Assembly: GCF_020524325.1 (NCBI RefSeq)
Contig: NZ_JAIVKY010000013.1
Coordinates: 25,148-89,147 of the forward strand
Length of the DNA stretch: 64,000 nt
Direction: 5' to 3'
Source: Sutcliffiella horikoshii
GTDB lineage: Bacteria > Bacillota > Bacilli > Bacillales > Bacillaceae_I
Each line of letters begins with the position of its first letter. The first letter of the stretch is position 1. The notes under the pieces were generated by a model that worked only from the letters and a program-made list of their open reading frames with translations, made no database searches and was not told the DNA's origin. A program made the translations under genes and the position numbers. Positions 1-8,665 of the stretch are shown piece after piece.

Positions 1-1
1 T

Positions 2-466
2 CCTAAAGTATATGCAGATGAAATAATTGAAAGCTTGCCAAGCGAAAAGAAACGCGAAGCCATTCCATTTATAACGACGATCCTTTGCAACCTGTTAGGC
101 TGGGGAGCAATCAATGTCGGCCTTGTTTATTTAGTCCTTTCCCAATTCGTTGATGTGAAGGATTCTGTCTCGCTTAGCAGCTTGCTGACCATATTTCTTC
201 CCATCCTTTTTTCCACCATTCTTGGTATTAAAGTAATCTTTAGTTTGGTAAGATCTACTTTATTCCAAGAAAAGAAAAGCTCTAAAAAAGCATACTGGAA
301 AGCAGGATTATATGGAGGCGGGTCTTTCGCTGTTATTTTACTGATTGCATGGTTAATTCCTGACTTCGGTCCGAAAGTGCAAATTGTATGGTGGATCGCT
401 ATAATTGTAGGCCTTGTCTTAATTCTTTCAGGAAAGTTCGTTCAACGCCAATTTAACACCCATTAA
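2..466 (+). CDS. HAAS-like membrane protein, 5' end outside window
   Basis: The reading frame is open from the first bases of the window, so the gene starts upstream and only its C-terminal ~155 residues are visible. After a short helical stretch (PKVYADEIIESLPSEKK) there are about four hydrophobic segments. The stretch before the first membrane segment resembles the 'SPKEYMEQI' part of the HAAS domain in the next gene, so the two are probably related and co-transcribed (20 bp gap). The function is unknown. In Bacillota such proteins often sit downstream of PadR-type regulators, which would lie outside this window. Confidence 0.6.
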   Translation, partial: PKVYADEIIESLPSEKKREAIPFITTILCNLLGWGAINVGLVYLVLSQFVDVKDSVSLSSLLTIFLPILFSTILGIKVIFSLVRSTLFQEKKSSKKAYWKAGLYGGGSFAVILLIAWLIPDFGPKVQIVWWIAIIVGLVLILSGKFVQRQFNTH

Positions 467-486
467 AAGAAAGGAGCAAACAAGAA

Positions 487-1248
487 ATGAACCAATTACC
501 TTTATCTAAGAAAAGCCAAACATTCATAGAAAATCTACGGATCTACCTATTTTCCTGCGGCAAAAAAACAAATGAAATTGACGAGATTACCGATGAGTTA
601 GAAGTGCATCTATACGAGGCGGAAAAAGAGAACAAGAGTGTCGAGCATATCATCGGAAACTCCCCAAAAGAATACATGGAGCAAATCTCGGGCGAAATGT
701 CTTTTGATATACGGGGCTGGGCTAAGTATGTTCCAATTATCATACTTGGGGCTTTTTCCGGCATCGTCCTTAAGGACATTGTCTTTGGCGGGTTTCAATA
801 CTCGTTGGTCGAGCTGATTGGTTATCCGTTAGTATGCATTGTTCTGTTACTTGCCTATATGTGGACATTCAGGCATATTTCCAGCCATACTTTCTCCAAA
901 TCAAAGGAGTATTTTTTCTTTGGTTTAGCAAGCTTTCTATCGACGGCAATGTTTGTAGGATTAATGTTCCTGCCAAATTATATCGATTCACCGATTATCA
1001 TGCTTGGCTATTACGGCAACCTCATTGTCGCAAGTATGGCCATCTCGTTTTTGATTGGGATATCGATTTGGAGTAAAACGGTTGTTTCCATTGTGCTTCC
1101 CATCTTCTACATTGTTCCGGAATATTTGGTGGGCTTTGCCGACTTATCGGTAGAAAACCAACTTTGGATCAGCAGTCTGATAATGTACGCATTAATCGGC
1201 GCATATTTATACTTCGAGCTTAAGAGGACATCCACCTCTGCAAAATAA
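487..1248 (+). CDS. HAAS-domain multi-spanning membrane protein
   Basis: A 253-residue protein. The N-terminal ~75 residues form a helical, charged HAAS-like domain (TNEIDEITDELEVHLYEAE ... SPKEYMEQI), followed by about five or six transmembrane segments up to residue 245. AAAGGAG lies just upstream of the ATG. It follows the previous membrane gene by 20 bp and probably forms one operon with it. A hairpin at 1254-1286 ends the unit. HAAS proteins are poorly characterised; no enzymatic motif is visible. Confidence 0.65.
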   Translation: MNQLPLSKKSQTFIENLRIYLFSCGKKTNEIDEITDELEVHLYEAEKENKSVEHIIGNSPKEYMEQISGEMSFDIRGWAKYVPIIILGAFSGIVLKDIVFGGFQYSLVELIGYPLVCIVLLLAYMWTFRHISSHTFSKSKEYFFFGLASFLSTAMFVGLMFLPNYIDSPIIMLGYYGNLIVASMAISFLIGISIWSKTVVSIVLPIFYIVPEYLVGFADLSVENQLWISSLIMYALIGAYLYFELKRTSTSAK

Positions 1249-1253
1249 AAACT

Positions 1254-1287
1254 GGGAGCTGCGCGTGTTAAATTGCGCCAGCTCCCT
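1254..1287. terminator. Hairpin between convergent genes
   Basis: GGGAGCTG and CAGCTCCC form a strong stem between the HAAS gene (+) and the SRPBCC gene (-). An A-run precedes it and a CT-rich stretch follows. It probably serves both directions. Confidence 0.6.
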
Positions 1288-1289
1288 CT

Positions 1290-1739
1290 CTATTTCATCG
1301 ATTCCGCTTCCACCCGGTCCATATACTCCTGAACAACTTTGTTGTTGCTCTTCTCGCTGCCAAGCTTCAGCATTGCACGCCCCACGAAATTGACTCCTTT
1401 GTTATGCCCAGCATAAATGAACCGTGTATGTGCCTCATCCACCTTCTCCAGTGTAAAAGACAAGTTGATTTCAAATGCCTTTCCAAGTACAAAAGCTATT
1501 TGTTTATGTTTCCTCTCAGGCTTGTCCTCATAAGCAAGCGTCTCCACAATATACGTTTCCAACCTCTTGCCCTCGCGATATGTTTGCTGGTGTTTCGCCC
1601 CAACCTCTGTTTCTGTTTTTTCTATCAGCGTGTGCTCCTCCACTTTCGGCATCGTTCTTTTAATATTTTTGTCGTAGAACAATTCCCATACTTTTTCAAT
1701 AGGGACAGGTATCACTCGTTCTTCTTTCCATTGAATCAT
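1290..1739 (-). CDS. SRPBCC-family protein (START-like lipid/ligand-binding fold)
   Basis: A 149-residue protein with the pattern of polyketide cyclase/SRPBCC proteins: an N-terminal strand (ERVIPVPIEKVWELFYD) followed by alternating beta strands and a C-terminal helix (GSEKSNNKVVQEYMDRVEAE). The family binds hydrophobic ligands; the ligand here is unknown. Its ATG overlaps the TGA of the upstream MerR gene (ATGA), so the two are translationally coupled. Regulation is probably through the MerR-type promoter upstream of the regulator. Confidence 0.7.
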   Translation of the reverse strand: MIQWKEERVIPVPIEKVWELFYDKNIKRTMPKVEEHTLIEKTETEVGAKHQQTYREGKRLETYIVETLAYEDKPERKHKQIAFVLGKAFEINLSFTLEKVDEAHTRFIYAGHNKGVNFVGRAMLKLGSEKSNNKVVQEYMDRVEAESMK

Positions 1740-2083
1740 TTGTTTTTCAGCTCCTTTCCTGACGCCAAGAAGGCATCGATTTCTTCTGTTTTTTGTTGCA
1801 GCTCCACCATTTGGAGTCGTATGGTTTCTTTCTTTTGAATTAGTAAGTCTTCTAGATGCGCAAACGATTCATCTTCCATCACAGAAATCATCTCCTGGAT
1901 GGTGAACCCGAAGCTCCTCAGTTTCACTAAAAGTAAGGCCAGAAAATAACTGCCATCGTCGTAATATCGGTAGTTATTTTTCGGATCGATATAGGCGGGC
2001 TCGATCAGCTTCACTTCCGCATAGTAGCGCAGAGTCTCCTTGCTAAGCCCGGTCATCTCGGAAAATTCACTGACTTTGTACAT
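1736..2083 (-). CDS. MerR-family transcriptional regulator
   Basis: About 115 residues. The N-terminal winged-helix (YKVSEFSEMTGLSKETLRYY, then NNYRYYDDG) is followed by a coiled-coil dimerisation helix (QKKETIRLQMVELQQKTEE). There is no long effector domain. The start at 2083 is chosen because AAAGGAGGG lies just upstream; a longer open frame exists but runs through the promoter. The gene overlaps the SRPBCC gene by 4 bp. A textbook MerR promoter with a 19-bp spacer and a palindrome lies 20-50 bp upstream, suggesting autoregulation and ligand-triggered activation of both genes. Confidence 0.85.
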   Translation of the reverse strand: MYKVSEFSEMTGLSKETLRYYAEVKLIEPAYIDPKNNYRYYDDGSYFLALLLVKLRSFGFTIQEMISVMEDESFAHLEDLLIQKKETIRLQMVELQQKTEEIDAFLASGKELKNK

Positions 2084-2103
2084 TTCTTGCCCTCCTTTGT
2101 TTA

Positions 2104-2134
2104 GTTTAAACTGTGTGGTGCACCACATGGTCAA
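2104..2134 (-). promoter_or_regulatory. MerR-type promoter/operator
   Basis: On the minus strand TTGACC (2134-2129) and TTAAAC (2109-2104) are separated by 19 bp, the over-long spacer typical of MerR-activated promoters. The spacer contains a perfect 14-bp palindrome, TGTGGTGCACCACA (2114-2127). Confidence 0.7.
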
Positions 2135-2204
2135 GGGAGAATTTAATTTTGGAGTGTTTTGAGTTAGTTTTAAGCTAAATACAGTCAAAATAACACGTTT
2201 TGAT

Positions 2205-2420
2205 GCATCTTCAAAAGCGTTCGGTCATTTTGTTCCGTGGTTCGGACACTTTTACCCCTTTTTTATGACAGGTTCAGTCAATTGAAGGTATACGTTCGGT
2301 CAACTTTCTCAGGCCATTGGACAATCCAAAATTTCGTTCGGTCAAAATCGCAAAATCTTCGGTCAACTTTGGAAAATCTTTGATCAAAAACCGAAAATCT
2401 TCGGACATTTGGTCCCCAGA
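2205..2420. repeat. Degenerate ~21-bp tandem array, TTCGGTCAA family
   Basis: About ten units spaced 20-22 bp (a few longer), each beginning (G)TTCGGTCA, TTCGGACA or a variant such as TTTGATCAA and usually ending in AAAATC-like sequence. There is no open reading frame on either strand. A second array of the same family lies at 55790-56010. The role is unknown. Confidence 0.7.
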
Positions 2421-2462
2421 CCTCAAAACCATAAAGATAAAACCTAGTTACCGAAACCCACT

Positions 2463-2510
2463 TTTTAAAAAAACACCTAAGTGCAGCAACTAGCGCCCCC
2501 TTAGGTGTTC
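2463..2510 (-). terminator. Intrinsic terminator of the 2515-2925 gene
   Basis: AACACCTAAG pairs with CTTAGGTGTT, and the minus strand continues into a run of T residues. Confidence 0.75.
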
Positions 2511-2514
2511 AACA

Positions 2515-2925
2515 TCACTCTTGGCCTTTCAATTCCACCAAAGTATACTCCTCAGTATCCAAGTCATATTCAAAAGAAATGGTATACTCTTTTCCTTCCT
2601 CAAACTGGCCACAGAACGCTTTAGCATCCTCTTCGCTCGTCGCTTCATAATGATAAGTCAACCCATTATAATCAGTTTCGGTAACCGAACAGCGATAAGC
2701 ACCGTTCTCAGCTTCCGTCACTGCCACACTCTCTACTGTAATTTGCTCCTCACCAGAAGCAGAAGGAATATACGTGTACATTACAAACGTTGTAATGAGC
2801 AGCACCGTCCCGACCACAAGCGAAATGCGTCCTTTTTTCTTTTCCGATCTTACAAGCGTCGTAAACACACCAAATCCGATTAGGCCAAAGCTAATCGCAA
2901 ATAAAACTAAACCTAATATATACAT
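2515..2925 (-). CDS. Small membrane-anchored protein of unknown function
   Basis: 136 residues. Two hydrophobic segments (about 1-25 and 33-53) are followed by an acidic domain from residue 57 that is probably extracytoplasmic, with two cysteines (YRCS and FCGQ) that could form a disulfide. I do not recognise the family. It lies 54 bp downstream of the sigma/anti-sigma pair on the same strand and could belong to that transcription unit. A terminator follows directly. Confidence 0.55.
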   Translation of the reverse strand: MYILGLVLFAISFGLIGFGVFTTLVRSEKKKGRISLVVGTVLLITTFVMYTYIPSASGEEQITVESVAVTEAENGAYRCSVTETDYNGLTYHYEATSEEDAKAFCGQFEEGKEYTISFEYDLDTEEYTLVELKGQE

Positions 2926-2979
2926 CTCTGAACCCCCGTTTCTATTCTCTACTTCCCATTATATATCAGACAACCCGTA

Positions 2980-3615
2980 TCATTCATACTTTTTCACGGA
3001 ATCGATTAGTTCCTCAATTTGAGATTCAGTAAGTGGATCATGCATGTTCATCACTTGAAAAGTTGCACCATCTTGCGTCCAAATTATCACCTGAAGGTCC
3101 GACCTTGACTGTTTAACGGAGTAATCAATTCTATCACCGTTTGAGGTTTCAAAACTTTTCCGATAATGGATTGGACCGAAATCAAACCCATCAGGCATGT
3201 CAAAATAGATATTAATGGAAATCAGCTCATTTTCTGCTTCCTTTCCAACATATTTTAGTTCCACACTTCTACTAAAACTCAACGGTACTTCTGTAGCAAA
3301 AACCTTTTCAGGCTCAAAAGGCAAGACGGTCAAGTAATAGGCTGGCTCTCCCACTTCATGGAAAACATTAAGTGTTTCTCTCATCTCGGCAGATAAGCCA
3401 TCCTCTTTACCACCGGGAAGGAAATTTTTTACCCCCACAATCAATACCAACGCAATAATCACAGAAACAACTACAGAAGGTATCCACAATCTCCCTCTTT
3501 TCTTCTCTCTCTTCATTCCTCTCAATTCCAGCTCCAACCGCTCGCGCGTCTCTTCATCCATCAACAAATCAGGTCGATTCTTCAAGGGTTCCAACCATTC
3601 TGTATTATTTTTCAT
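2980..3615 (-). CDS. Putative anti-sigma factor, single-pass membrane protein
   Basis: 211 residues: a cytoplasmic N-terminal part of ~45 residues (MKNNTEWLEPLKNRPDLLMD), one transmembrane segment (about 45-66) and an extracytoplasmic domain of ~140 residues. Its start overlaps the end of the ECF sigma gene by 11 bp, the usual arrangement for a sigma factor and its membrane anti-sigma. There is no zinc-binding HxxxCxxC motif, so it is not a ZAS-type anti-sigma. It is shorter than B. subtilis RsiX. The role is inferred from topology and coupling. Confidence 0.65.
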   Translation of the reverse strand: MKNNTEWLEPLKNRPDLLMDEETRERLELELRGMKREKKRGRLWIPSVVVSVIIALVLIVGVKNFLPGGKEDGLSAEMRETLNVFHEVGEPAYYLTVLPFEPEKVFATEVPLSFSRSVELKYVGKEAENELISINIYFDMPDGFDFGPIHYRKSFETSNGDRIDYSVKQSRSDLQVIIWTQDGATFQVMNMHDPLTESQIEELIDSVKKYE

Positions 3616-4138
3616 AGAAGATCACCCCTTCCGTATCATGACCGATGGATTGTTTCATTTTTTGGAGTGCCCGGTGGTATGTCACTCTTACCTTAGATTC
3701 TGTCCACCCGAGTATCTCTGCGGTTTCCCTTACAGAAAAATTCTTTAAAGCACGTAATATGACGACCTGTCTATAATCCTTTTTTAAGTTACTTAAAGCT
3801 TGCTGTAATACTTGCCAATCTGCCCCTTTATCAGCTACGTCCGCAGGGGATATTCCGCCACCTGACTGCTCCCTGCGCCACTTTTCAGGCAACAACCGCT
3901 GAAACTTTCTCTTCCTATAAAAATCAATCGTCGTGTTTCTGGCAATTGAAATAATCCACGTTCTCGTAGTGGACTTCCCCTGAAAACTACCTATGCTATG
4001 TAACGCCCTCATAAACGTTTCCTGTGTGAGGTCCTTCGCCTCTTCTATGTTATTGGTAAAATAAAGGCAATATTGGTACACATCCTGGTGATATGGCTGA
4101 TACACATCACGGACAAATGCCTCCCTGCTCTCCCCCAA
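3605..4138 (-). CDS. ECF-type RNA polymerase sigma factor (SigX-like)
   Basis: About 177 residues. Region 2 is recognisable (DLTQETFMRALHSI, then TWIISIARNTTIDFYRK) and region 4 has a helix-turn-helix (SVRETAEILGWTESKVRVTY). The layout and several motifs resemble B. subtilis SigX. I prefer the TTG at 4138, 7 nt behind GAGGGGGAG; an ATG at 4159 is in frame but has no ribosome-binding site. Upstream is a TGTAAC-N16-CGAC promoter matching the SigX-type consensus, so the gene is probably autoregulated. Downstream and overlapping is a membrane anti-sigma candidate. Confidence 0.85.
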   Translation of the reverse strand: MGESREAFVRDVYQPYHQDVYQYCLYFTNNIEEAKDLTQETFMRALHSIGSFQGKSTTRTWIISIARNTTIDFYRKRKFQRLLPEKWRREQSGGGISPADVADKGADWQVLQQALSNLKKDYRQVVILRALKNFSVRETAEILGWTESKVRVTYHRALQKMKQSIGHDTEGVIFYEK

Positions 4139-4171
4139 ATGGACTCCCCCTCTGCACATCTTTATCTAATA

Positions 4172-4197
4172 GTCGATTGAGTTATTGTTTTGTTACA
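4172..4197 (-). promoter_or_regulatory. ECF (SigX-type) promoter
   Basis: On the minus strand TGTAAC (-35) and CGAC (-10) are separated by 16 bp, 33 bp upstream of the preferred start of the sigma gene. This fits autoregulation by a SigX-like factor. Confidence 0.6.
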
Positions 4198-4310
4198 AAT
4201 TAATTTTTCATTTTTTAAACTAAAAAGAACGACCGGCCCATTTGTATCCAATAAACTTTCTCTAATTGGTTTATTGCTTTTGTTAATCCTCATGTGAATG
4301 TGATCATCTT

Positions 4311-4433
4311 GTTGATTGAAGTGGAAGGCGTGTAGACGCCCGCGGGAGGAAGGGACAGGTGAGACCCCGCAACGGAGTGAGGAGGCTCACGGACCGCCCG
4401 CAGGCAAGCGAAGCGCCTGGAACGGAAATCAAC
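4311..4433. repeat. ~123-bp GC-rich dispersed repeat, copy 1
   Basis: Bounded by GTTGATT and AATCAAC. The interior is GC-rich and full of complementary blocks (GCGGGAGGAAGGGACAGG, GGAGGCTCAC, GAAGCGCCTGGAACGG). Related copies lie at 59818-59951 (other orientation) and 61561-61688. From memory, this type of element is common between genes in Bacillaceae. The 65-aa frame crossing it is not a gene. Confidence 0.75.
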
Positions 4434-4453
4434 CGTATTATATGCTTTAACTT

Positions 4454-4486
4454 AAAAAAACCCCTACCACTCCAAGCAGTAAGGGA
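4454..4486 (-). terminator. Terminator downstream of the rodA-like gene
   Basis: CCCTTACT pairs with AGTGGTAGGGG on the minus strand, followed by seven T residues. Confidence 0.65.
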
Positions 4487-4497
4487 TCGAAATCCTA

Positions 4498-5664
4498 TCA
4501 TTCAAAAAAATACTTCCTAGTCCGCAACTGCACATTCAACACAATCCCGACCGCGATCATATAAGTCAGAAGCGAACTCCCACCATAACTGAAAAACGGC
4601 AATGGAATACCTGTAATCGGGAGCAGTCCAATTGTCATGCCAATATTCTGAAATACTTGGAAAGTCAGCATGCCGATGACTCCCGCGCATAAGTAAGTAC
4701 CATACGTATCATGGCATTCCATGGCGATGAAGGTAATTTTATAGATCAAGAAAAAGAAAAGAGAAATAACCACCGTTGCGCCCATAAATCCGAACTGACT
4801 GGCGATGGCGGCAAAGATAAAGTCCGTGTGTGCTTCCGGCAGGTAGACATTCATCTGGCCGTAACCTGAACCTGTGTATTCCCCTGACCCGATGGCAAGC
4901 AAGGATCTTACCAACTGAAAGCCTTGTACGTCTTGATATTCATAGGGATTCAACCATCCGTAAAAACGGTCGAGTTGATATTCAGGGATTAGGTACGTAT
5001 GGAAAAACGTTGGGTGTGCAATGAAAATATATATGAATAATGCCATGAACCCTAACGCTGCTCCAACAAGCGAAAGGATGATACTCCATTTGATACCCGA
5101 GACCAGAATCATGGCTGCGATAATCGCACAGTATACCATGGTTGTCCCCATATCCGGCTGTTTCGCTACAAGAAATAACGGAATACTGGAGGCTGCGATT
5201 ATTTTCCCAAGTAGCAAATAACTGTCACGCAATGTGGCTACTTCATACTGCGCACGGTGGTCGGCAATAACTTTACTCAAGACTAATATAATGGATATTT
5301 TCATCAATTCGGATGGTTGGATATTACCAAGGCCAGGCAGTGTGTACCAACTTGTTGCCCCTTTAATGGTGCTGACAAGGGAGGATGGGACGTTGAACTC
5401 CAGGCCGAGTAACAGCACTACTCCCATGCCATATGTAATCCAAGCCAGGTTTCGTAAGTAGTCAAAATGTATCAGCAGAGATATCCCGATACCTATGGCT
5501 CCGACGACGAACCACATTAACTGCTTTTGCATAAAGTTTATGTTCTGCAACACTGGAGGCAGTGTAGGTTCTACGCTCTTCAAAGCAAAAAGGCTGGCTA
5601 CTACCATAATCCCCATAAGAAAAATCAACGTGGTATCCAACTGAGGTTTATAGTCTTTTTCCAC
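4498..5664 (-). CDS. rodA: SEDS-family peptidoglycan polymerase, RodA-like
   Basis: 388 residues with about ten transmembrane segments. SEDS signatures are visible: QPSELMKISIILVLSK, KQPDMGTTMV, GLLPITGIPLPFFSYGGSS and a long extracytoplasmic loop (FYGWLNPYEYQDVQGFQLVRS). The length matches RodA (~390 residues). SEDS proteins polymerise glycan strands from lipid II with a partner class B PBP; RodA acts in side-wall elongation. It stands alone with its own terminator. FtsW or SpoVE paralogues cannot be excluded, but the length and lack of division or sporulation neighbours favour RodA. Confidence 0.8.
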   Translation of the reverse strand: MEKDYKPQLDTTLIFLMGIMVVASLFALKSVEPTLPPVLQNINFMQKQLMWFVVGAIGIGISLLIHFDYLRNLAWITYGMGVVLLLGLEFNVPSSLVSTIKGATSWYTLPGLGNIQPSELMKISIILVLSKVIADHRAQYEVATLRDSYLLLGKIIAASSIPLFLVAKQPDMGTTMVYCAIIAAMILVSGIKWSIILSLVGAALGFMALFIYIFIAHPTFFHTYLIPEYQLDRFYGWLNPYEYQDVQGFQLVRSLLAIGSGEYTGSGYGQMNVYLPEAHTDFIFAAIASQFGFMGATVVISLFFFLIYKITFIAMECHDTYGTYLCAGVIGMLTFQVFQNIGMTIGLLPITGIPLPFFSYGGSSLLTYMIAVGIVLNVQLRTRKYFFE

Positions 5665-5869
5665 TGTTTTCTCTCCATTCTCTGTTTAAACTTTTTCTTT
5701 TTTGATTGTTTATATTATTATTTAAATTATTGATATGTTTAATAATAGAATAACCTATAAAGCATATTAGAGAAAAACATAAAGGTCAATCCATAAAATT
5801 ATGGATAATGCATGTGAAAGTGGAAAAAGGGGAAATTAGAACTAACTTATTTTAGGAGGACTACATACT

Positions 5870-7099
5870 TTGTTTATTGCGTTAGCTTTTTTCTTATTTA
5901 TGTCTTTTTTCTTGTCCGGAAGCGAGACAGCACTGACAGCTGTTAACAGGATGAAAATCCAAATTAGAGCGGAAAACGGGGATGTTGCTGCCCAGAAACT
6001 ATTGAAACTGATTGAACGCCCTGATCAGTTTATTACAGCAATTCTTATTGGAAATAACATCGCCAATATTATGTTACCGACACTTGTTACACTTGTTGCC
6101 ATTAGTTATGACTGGAATGTAGGAATTGCTACCGCTGTATTGACTGTCGTTCTAATTATTTGTGCAGAGGTCGTGCCAAAATCCATTGCAGCTACTTTTG
6201 CTAATAAAGTTGCTTTCATTGTTGCACCTGTTATTTCTATTCTTCTTTTCGTTTTAAAGCCCCTTATCTTTCTACTTTCTATTTTGACTAACTTCATCAT
6301 CCGCATTCTTTCGAGGGGAATGGTCCAAGAGGCGACTCTTTCCAAAGAAGAACTGAAAACGATGGTAGATATCGGAAGAACGGAAGGTACATTTTACGAA
6401 GAAGAATCGCAGCATATTATCGGTGCCATCGACTTTTACACAAAGGATGTCCGAGATGCGTTAAAGACACCTCGGATAGAAATCCATGGGTTGCCGTGTG
6501 ATATTTCTTTTGAAGACGCGAGAAGCTTTGTTATGGATAGCAGTTATACACGTTATCCTGTCTATAAAGATAATATGGATAACATTATCGGTGTGTTTCA
6601 TGCTAAATTTTTATTGAATTGGTCACTAAGACCGGAATTAGAAATCAAGGACTTTATGGACACTAGTCCGCTGTTTGTCGCAGAATCCACCTCTATCGAA
6701 AAAGTATTCAAAATGATGCTCAAAGAGAAAAAGCACATGGCGATTGTTATTGATGAGTACGGTGGGACGACAGGTATAATCAGTCATGAGGATATTATTG
6801 AAGCCATGATCGGACAGGAAATAGAGGATGAAACGGATGAATCCGGGGAAATTCTCATTGAAGAATTAACGGACACTCAAATTATCTGTCATGGAAAAAT
6901 CGCCATCAGACGATTTAATGAAGTGTTTAAAACAAAGGTACCCGAAGAAGAGGACACGGTTGCCGGGTTTCTTTTCAAAGAGCTTGGCCATATTCCAACA
7001 GAGGGTGAATCCCTTGAATATCATCACCTTCACTTTGACATTTTGAAGATGGAGGACAATGTCATCAAGCAAGTGAAGGTAAAGAAAAAAGCTAATTAA
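5870..7099 (+). CDS. CNNM/CorC-type (hemolysin family) transporter with CBS pair
   Basis: 409 residues: an N-terminal DUF21/CNNM membrane domain with three or four helices (residues 1-150), tandem CBS domains (about 195-320, with YTRYPVYKD and VIDEYGGTTGIISHEDIIE), then a CorC/HlyC C-terminal domain (about 335-405). The family is implicated in Mg2+ efflux and tolerance to divalent cations. The start is TTG, set by AGGAGG at 5853-5858. It faces the paralogue at 7161-8486 across a shared terminator. The substrate is not determinable from sequence. Confidence 0.85.
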   Translation: MFIALAFFLFMSFFLSGSETALTAVNRMKIQIRAENGDVAAQKLLKLIERPDQFITAILIGNNIANIMLPTLVTLVAISYDWNVGIATAVLTVVLIICAEVVPKSIAATFANKVAFIVAPVISILLFVLKPLIFLLSILTNFIIRILSRGMVQEATLSKEELKTMVDIGRTEGTFYEEESQHIIGAIDFYTKDVRDALKTPRIEIHGLPCDISFEDARSFVMDSSYTRYPVYKDNMDNIIGVFHAKFLLNWSLRPELEIKDFMDTSPLFVAESTSIEKVFKMMLKEKKHMAIVIDEYGGTTGIISHEDIIEAMIGQEIEDETDESGEILIEELTDTQIICHGKIAIRRFNEVFKTKVPEEEDTVAGFLFKELGHIPTEGESLEYHHLHFDILKMEDNVIKQVKVKKKAN

Positions 7100-7104
7100 A
7101 CGTA

Positions 7105-7148
7105 AAGAGGGTGTCGCTCTTCTTCATGGAAGAGCGACACCCTCTTAT
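7105..7148. terminator. Bidirectional terminator between two CNNM paralogues
   Basis: A 17-bp stem (AGAGGGTGTCGCTCTTC and its complement) with a short loop is flanked by A/T runs, centred between the convergent genes. Confidence 0.85.
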
Positions 7149-7160
7149 TTATTATGACTG

Positions 7161-8486
7161 TTAATGCTGATTTGAACGTGCATGTAACTGAAGGCCGACT
7201 TGCTTTACCTGATGATTTTCCATTTCAAGTACTGTCCAAATGTTCTCACCATGTTTAATATGTTGCTCTTCATCGTCTTCAAGATCTTGCAGCATTACCT
7301 GCATCCAACCGCCAATTGTATCTATATCATCCTTCTCATCAAATATTACCCCGAATTGGTGTTCAATATCTGTCAACAAAACAAGGCCATTTATATGATA
7401 AAGATCTGTTTCGATTTCTTGAATATCCGGTACTTCATCTGCATCAAATTCATCGCGAATTTCCCCGACGATTTCTTCGAGGATATCTTCCATCGTGATG
7501 ATACCGGCCGTACCACCGTACTCATCAATAACTAGAGCGATATGAACCTGCTCTTCCTGCATTTTTAATAAGGCATCTTGCAGGGAGGTCACCTCATGAA
7601 TTAGTGGAAGCTCGTGAAGGAAGTCTTTCATTTCCCCTGCTCTACCCGCAGCGAAGTTTGTCAGCATTTCCTTTACGTTCACAAATCCTAGAATATTATC
7701 TTTGTCCCCATCTTCTGTAACAGGATAACGGGTGTATTGGTGTTCATCCAATACGCTGATAATTTCATCTTTAGACATGCTATTTGATAAAGTGACGATT
7801 TGCACACGCGGAATCATGATGTCCCTTGCAACCCTCTCGTCAAAAGTGAATATATTTTCCATGTAGGATAGTTCTGTTTGATTAATTTCTCCACTTTCAA
7901 AACTTTGCGTCATAATGATTTTAAGCTCTTCTTCTGAATGGGCCTGCTCATGACTTGCAGGCTGTACGCCGAACATGCGAAGTAACACACGCGCTGAACC
8001 GTTCAGCGTCCAGATTAACGGGTACATCAGCTTACCGAACCAATATAAAGGTCTCGCAATAAGCAATGTCATTTTTTCCGCAAACTGAATCGCAAGTGTT
8101 TTCGGTGCAAGCTCCCCGACTACTACGTGCAAGAACGTTACAAGCGAGAAAGCGACCGCAAACGAAACAACTGTAGAAACGGACGCAGGTACTCCCAAGC
8201 TATCGAATAATGGATACAGAAGTCTTTCCACCGTCGGTTTACCTAACCAACCGAGGCCTAAAGCCGTAACCGTAATACCGAGCTGACACGCGGACAAATA
8301 GTAATCCAAATCCGCAATAAGCTTTTTAGCTACAACCGCTGTCTTATTTCCTTCTGCAATCAATTGATCCACTCGGGACATACGCACTTTTACCACCGCA
8401 AACTCCGATCCAACGAAGAACGCTGTTAAACCTATTAACAAAGCCACTAAAAGTAAGTTCATAATTAATATACTGTCAATATCCAA
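7161..8486 (-). CDS. CNNM/CorC-type (hemolysin family) transporter under a Mn2+ riboswitch
   Basis: 441 residues, with the architecture of its convergent neighbour: CNNM membrane domain (1-190; LSACQLGITVTALGLGW), CBS pair (about 215-335; QYTRYPVTED, VIDEYGGTAGIITMEDILEE) and CorC/HlyC domain (about 345-430; DIDTIGGWM). The start is TTG behind GAGGG. The leader of more than 270 bp carries a yybP-ykoY aptamer and a terminator hairpin, so expression probably rises with Mn2+. Membrane cation export is the likely role; Mn2+ as substrate is an inference from the riboswitch. Confidence 0.85.
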   Translation of the reverse strand: MDIDSILIMNLLLVALLIGLTAFFVGSEFAVVKVRMSRVDQLIAEGNKTAVVAKKLIADLDYYLSACQLGITVTALGLGWLGKPTVERLLYPLFDSLGVPASVSTVVSFAVAFSLVTFLHVVVGELAPKTLAIQFAEKMTLLIARPLYWFGKLMYPLIWTLNGSARVLLRMFGVQPASHEQAHSEEELKIIMTQSFESGEINQTELSYMENIFTFDERVARDIMIPRVQIVTLSNSMSKDEIISVLDEHQYTRYPVTEDGDKDNILGFVNVKEMLTNFAAGRAGEMKDFLHELPLIHEVTSLQDALLKMQEEQVHIALVIDEYGGTAGIITMEDILEEIVGEIRDEFDADEVPDIQEIETDLYHINGLVLLTDIEHQFGVIFDEKDDIDTIGGWMQVMLQDLEDDEEQHIKHGENIWTVLEMENHQVKQVGLQLHARSNQH

Positions 8487-8602
8487 TTGTTTCCCTCAAA
8501 AAAAGGGATTCACCTCCGAAAATTTCCACTTTTATTTTTTCTACCTTTACCTCTAACTATTCCACCTAATTTTAGATTAGAACTCTCCCCCAATCTGAAT
8601 AT

Positions 8603-8638
8603 AAAAAAGCCTCCACCAAAAACTGGTAGAGGTTTTAT
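8603..8638 (-). terminator. Riboswitch expression-platform terminator
   Basis: On the minus strand ACCTCTACC pairs with GGTGGAGGC, followed by TTTTTT. It lies between the aptamer and the TTG-started CNNM gene. Confidence 0.75.
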
Positions 8639-8665
8639 TTGTAAAGTTATTTAACCTGTACCTAA

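Noticed and set aside
2205..2420. Possible CRISPR array
   Set aside because: Units are only ~21 bp with degenerate heads and no distinct unique spacers, and no cas gene is present. The same holds for 18351, 55790 and 62811.
4304..4501. 65-aa reading frame on the minus strand
   Set aside because: It lies inside a GC-rich dispersed repeat and a terminator and has no ribosome-binding site.
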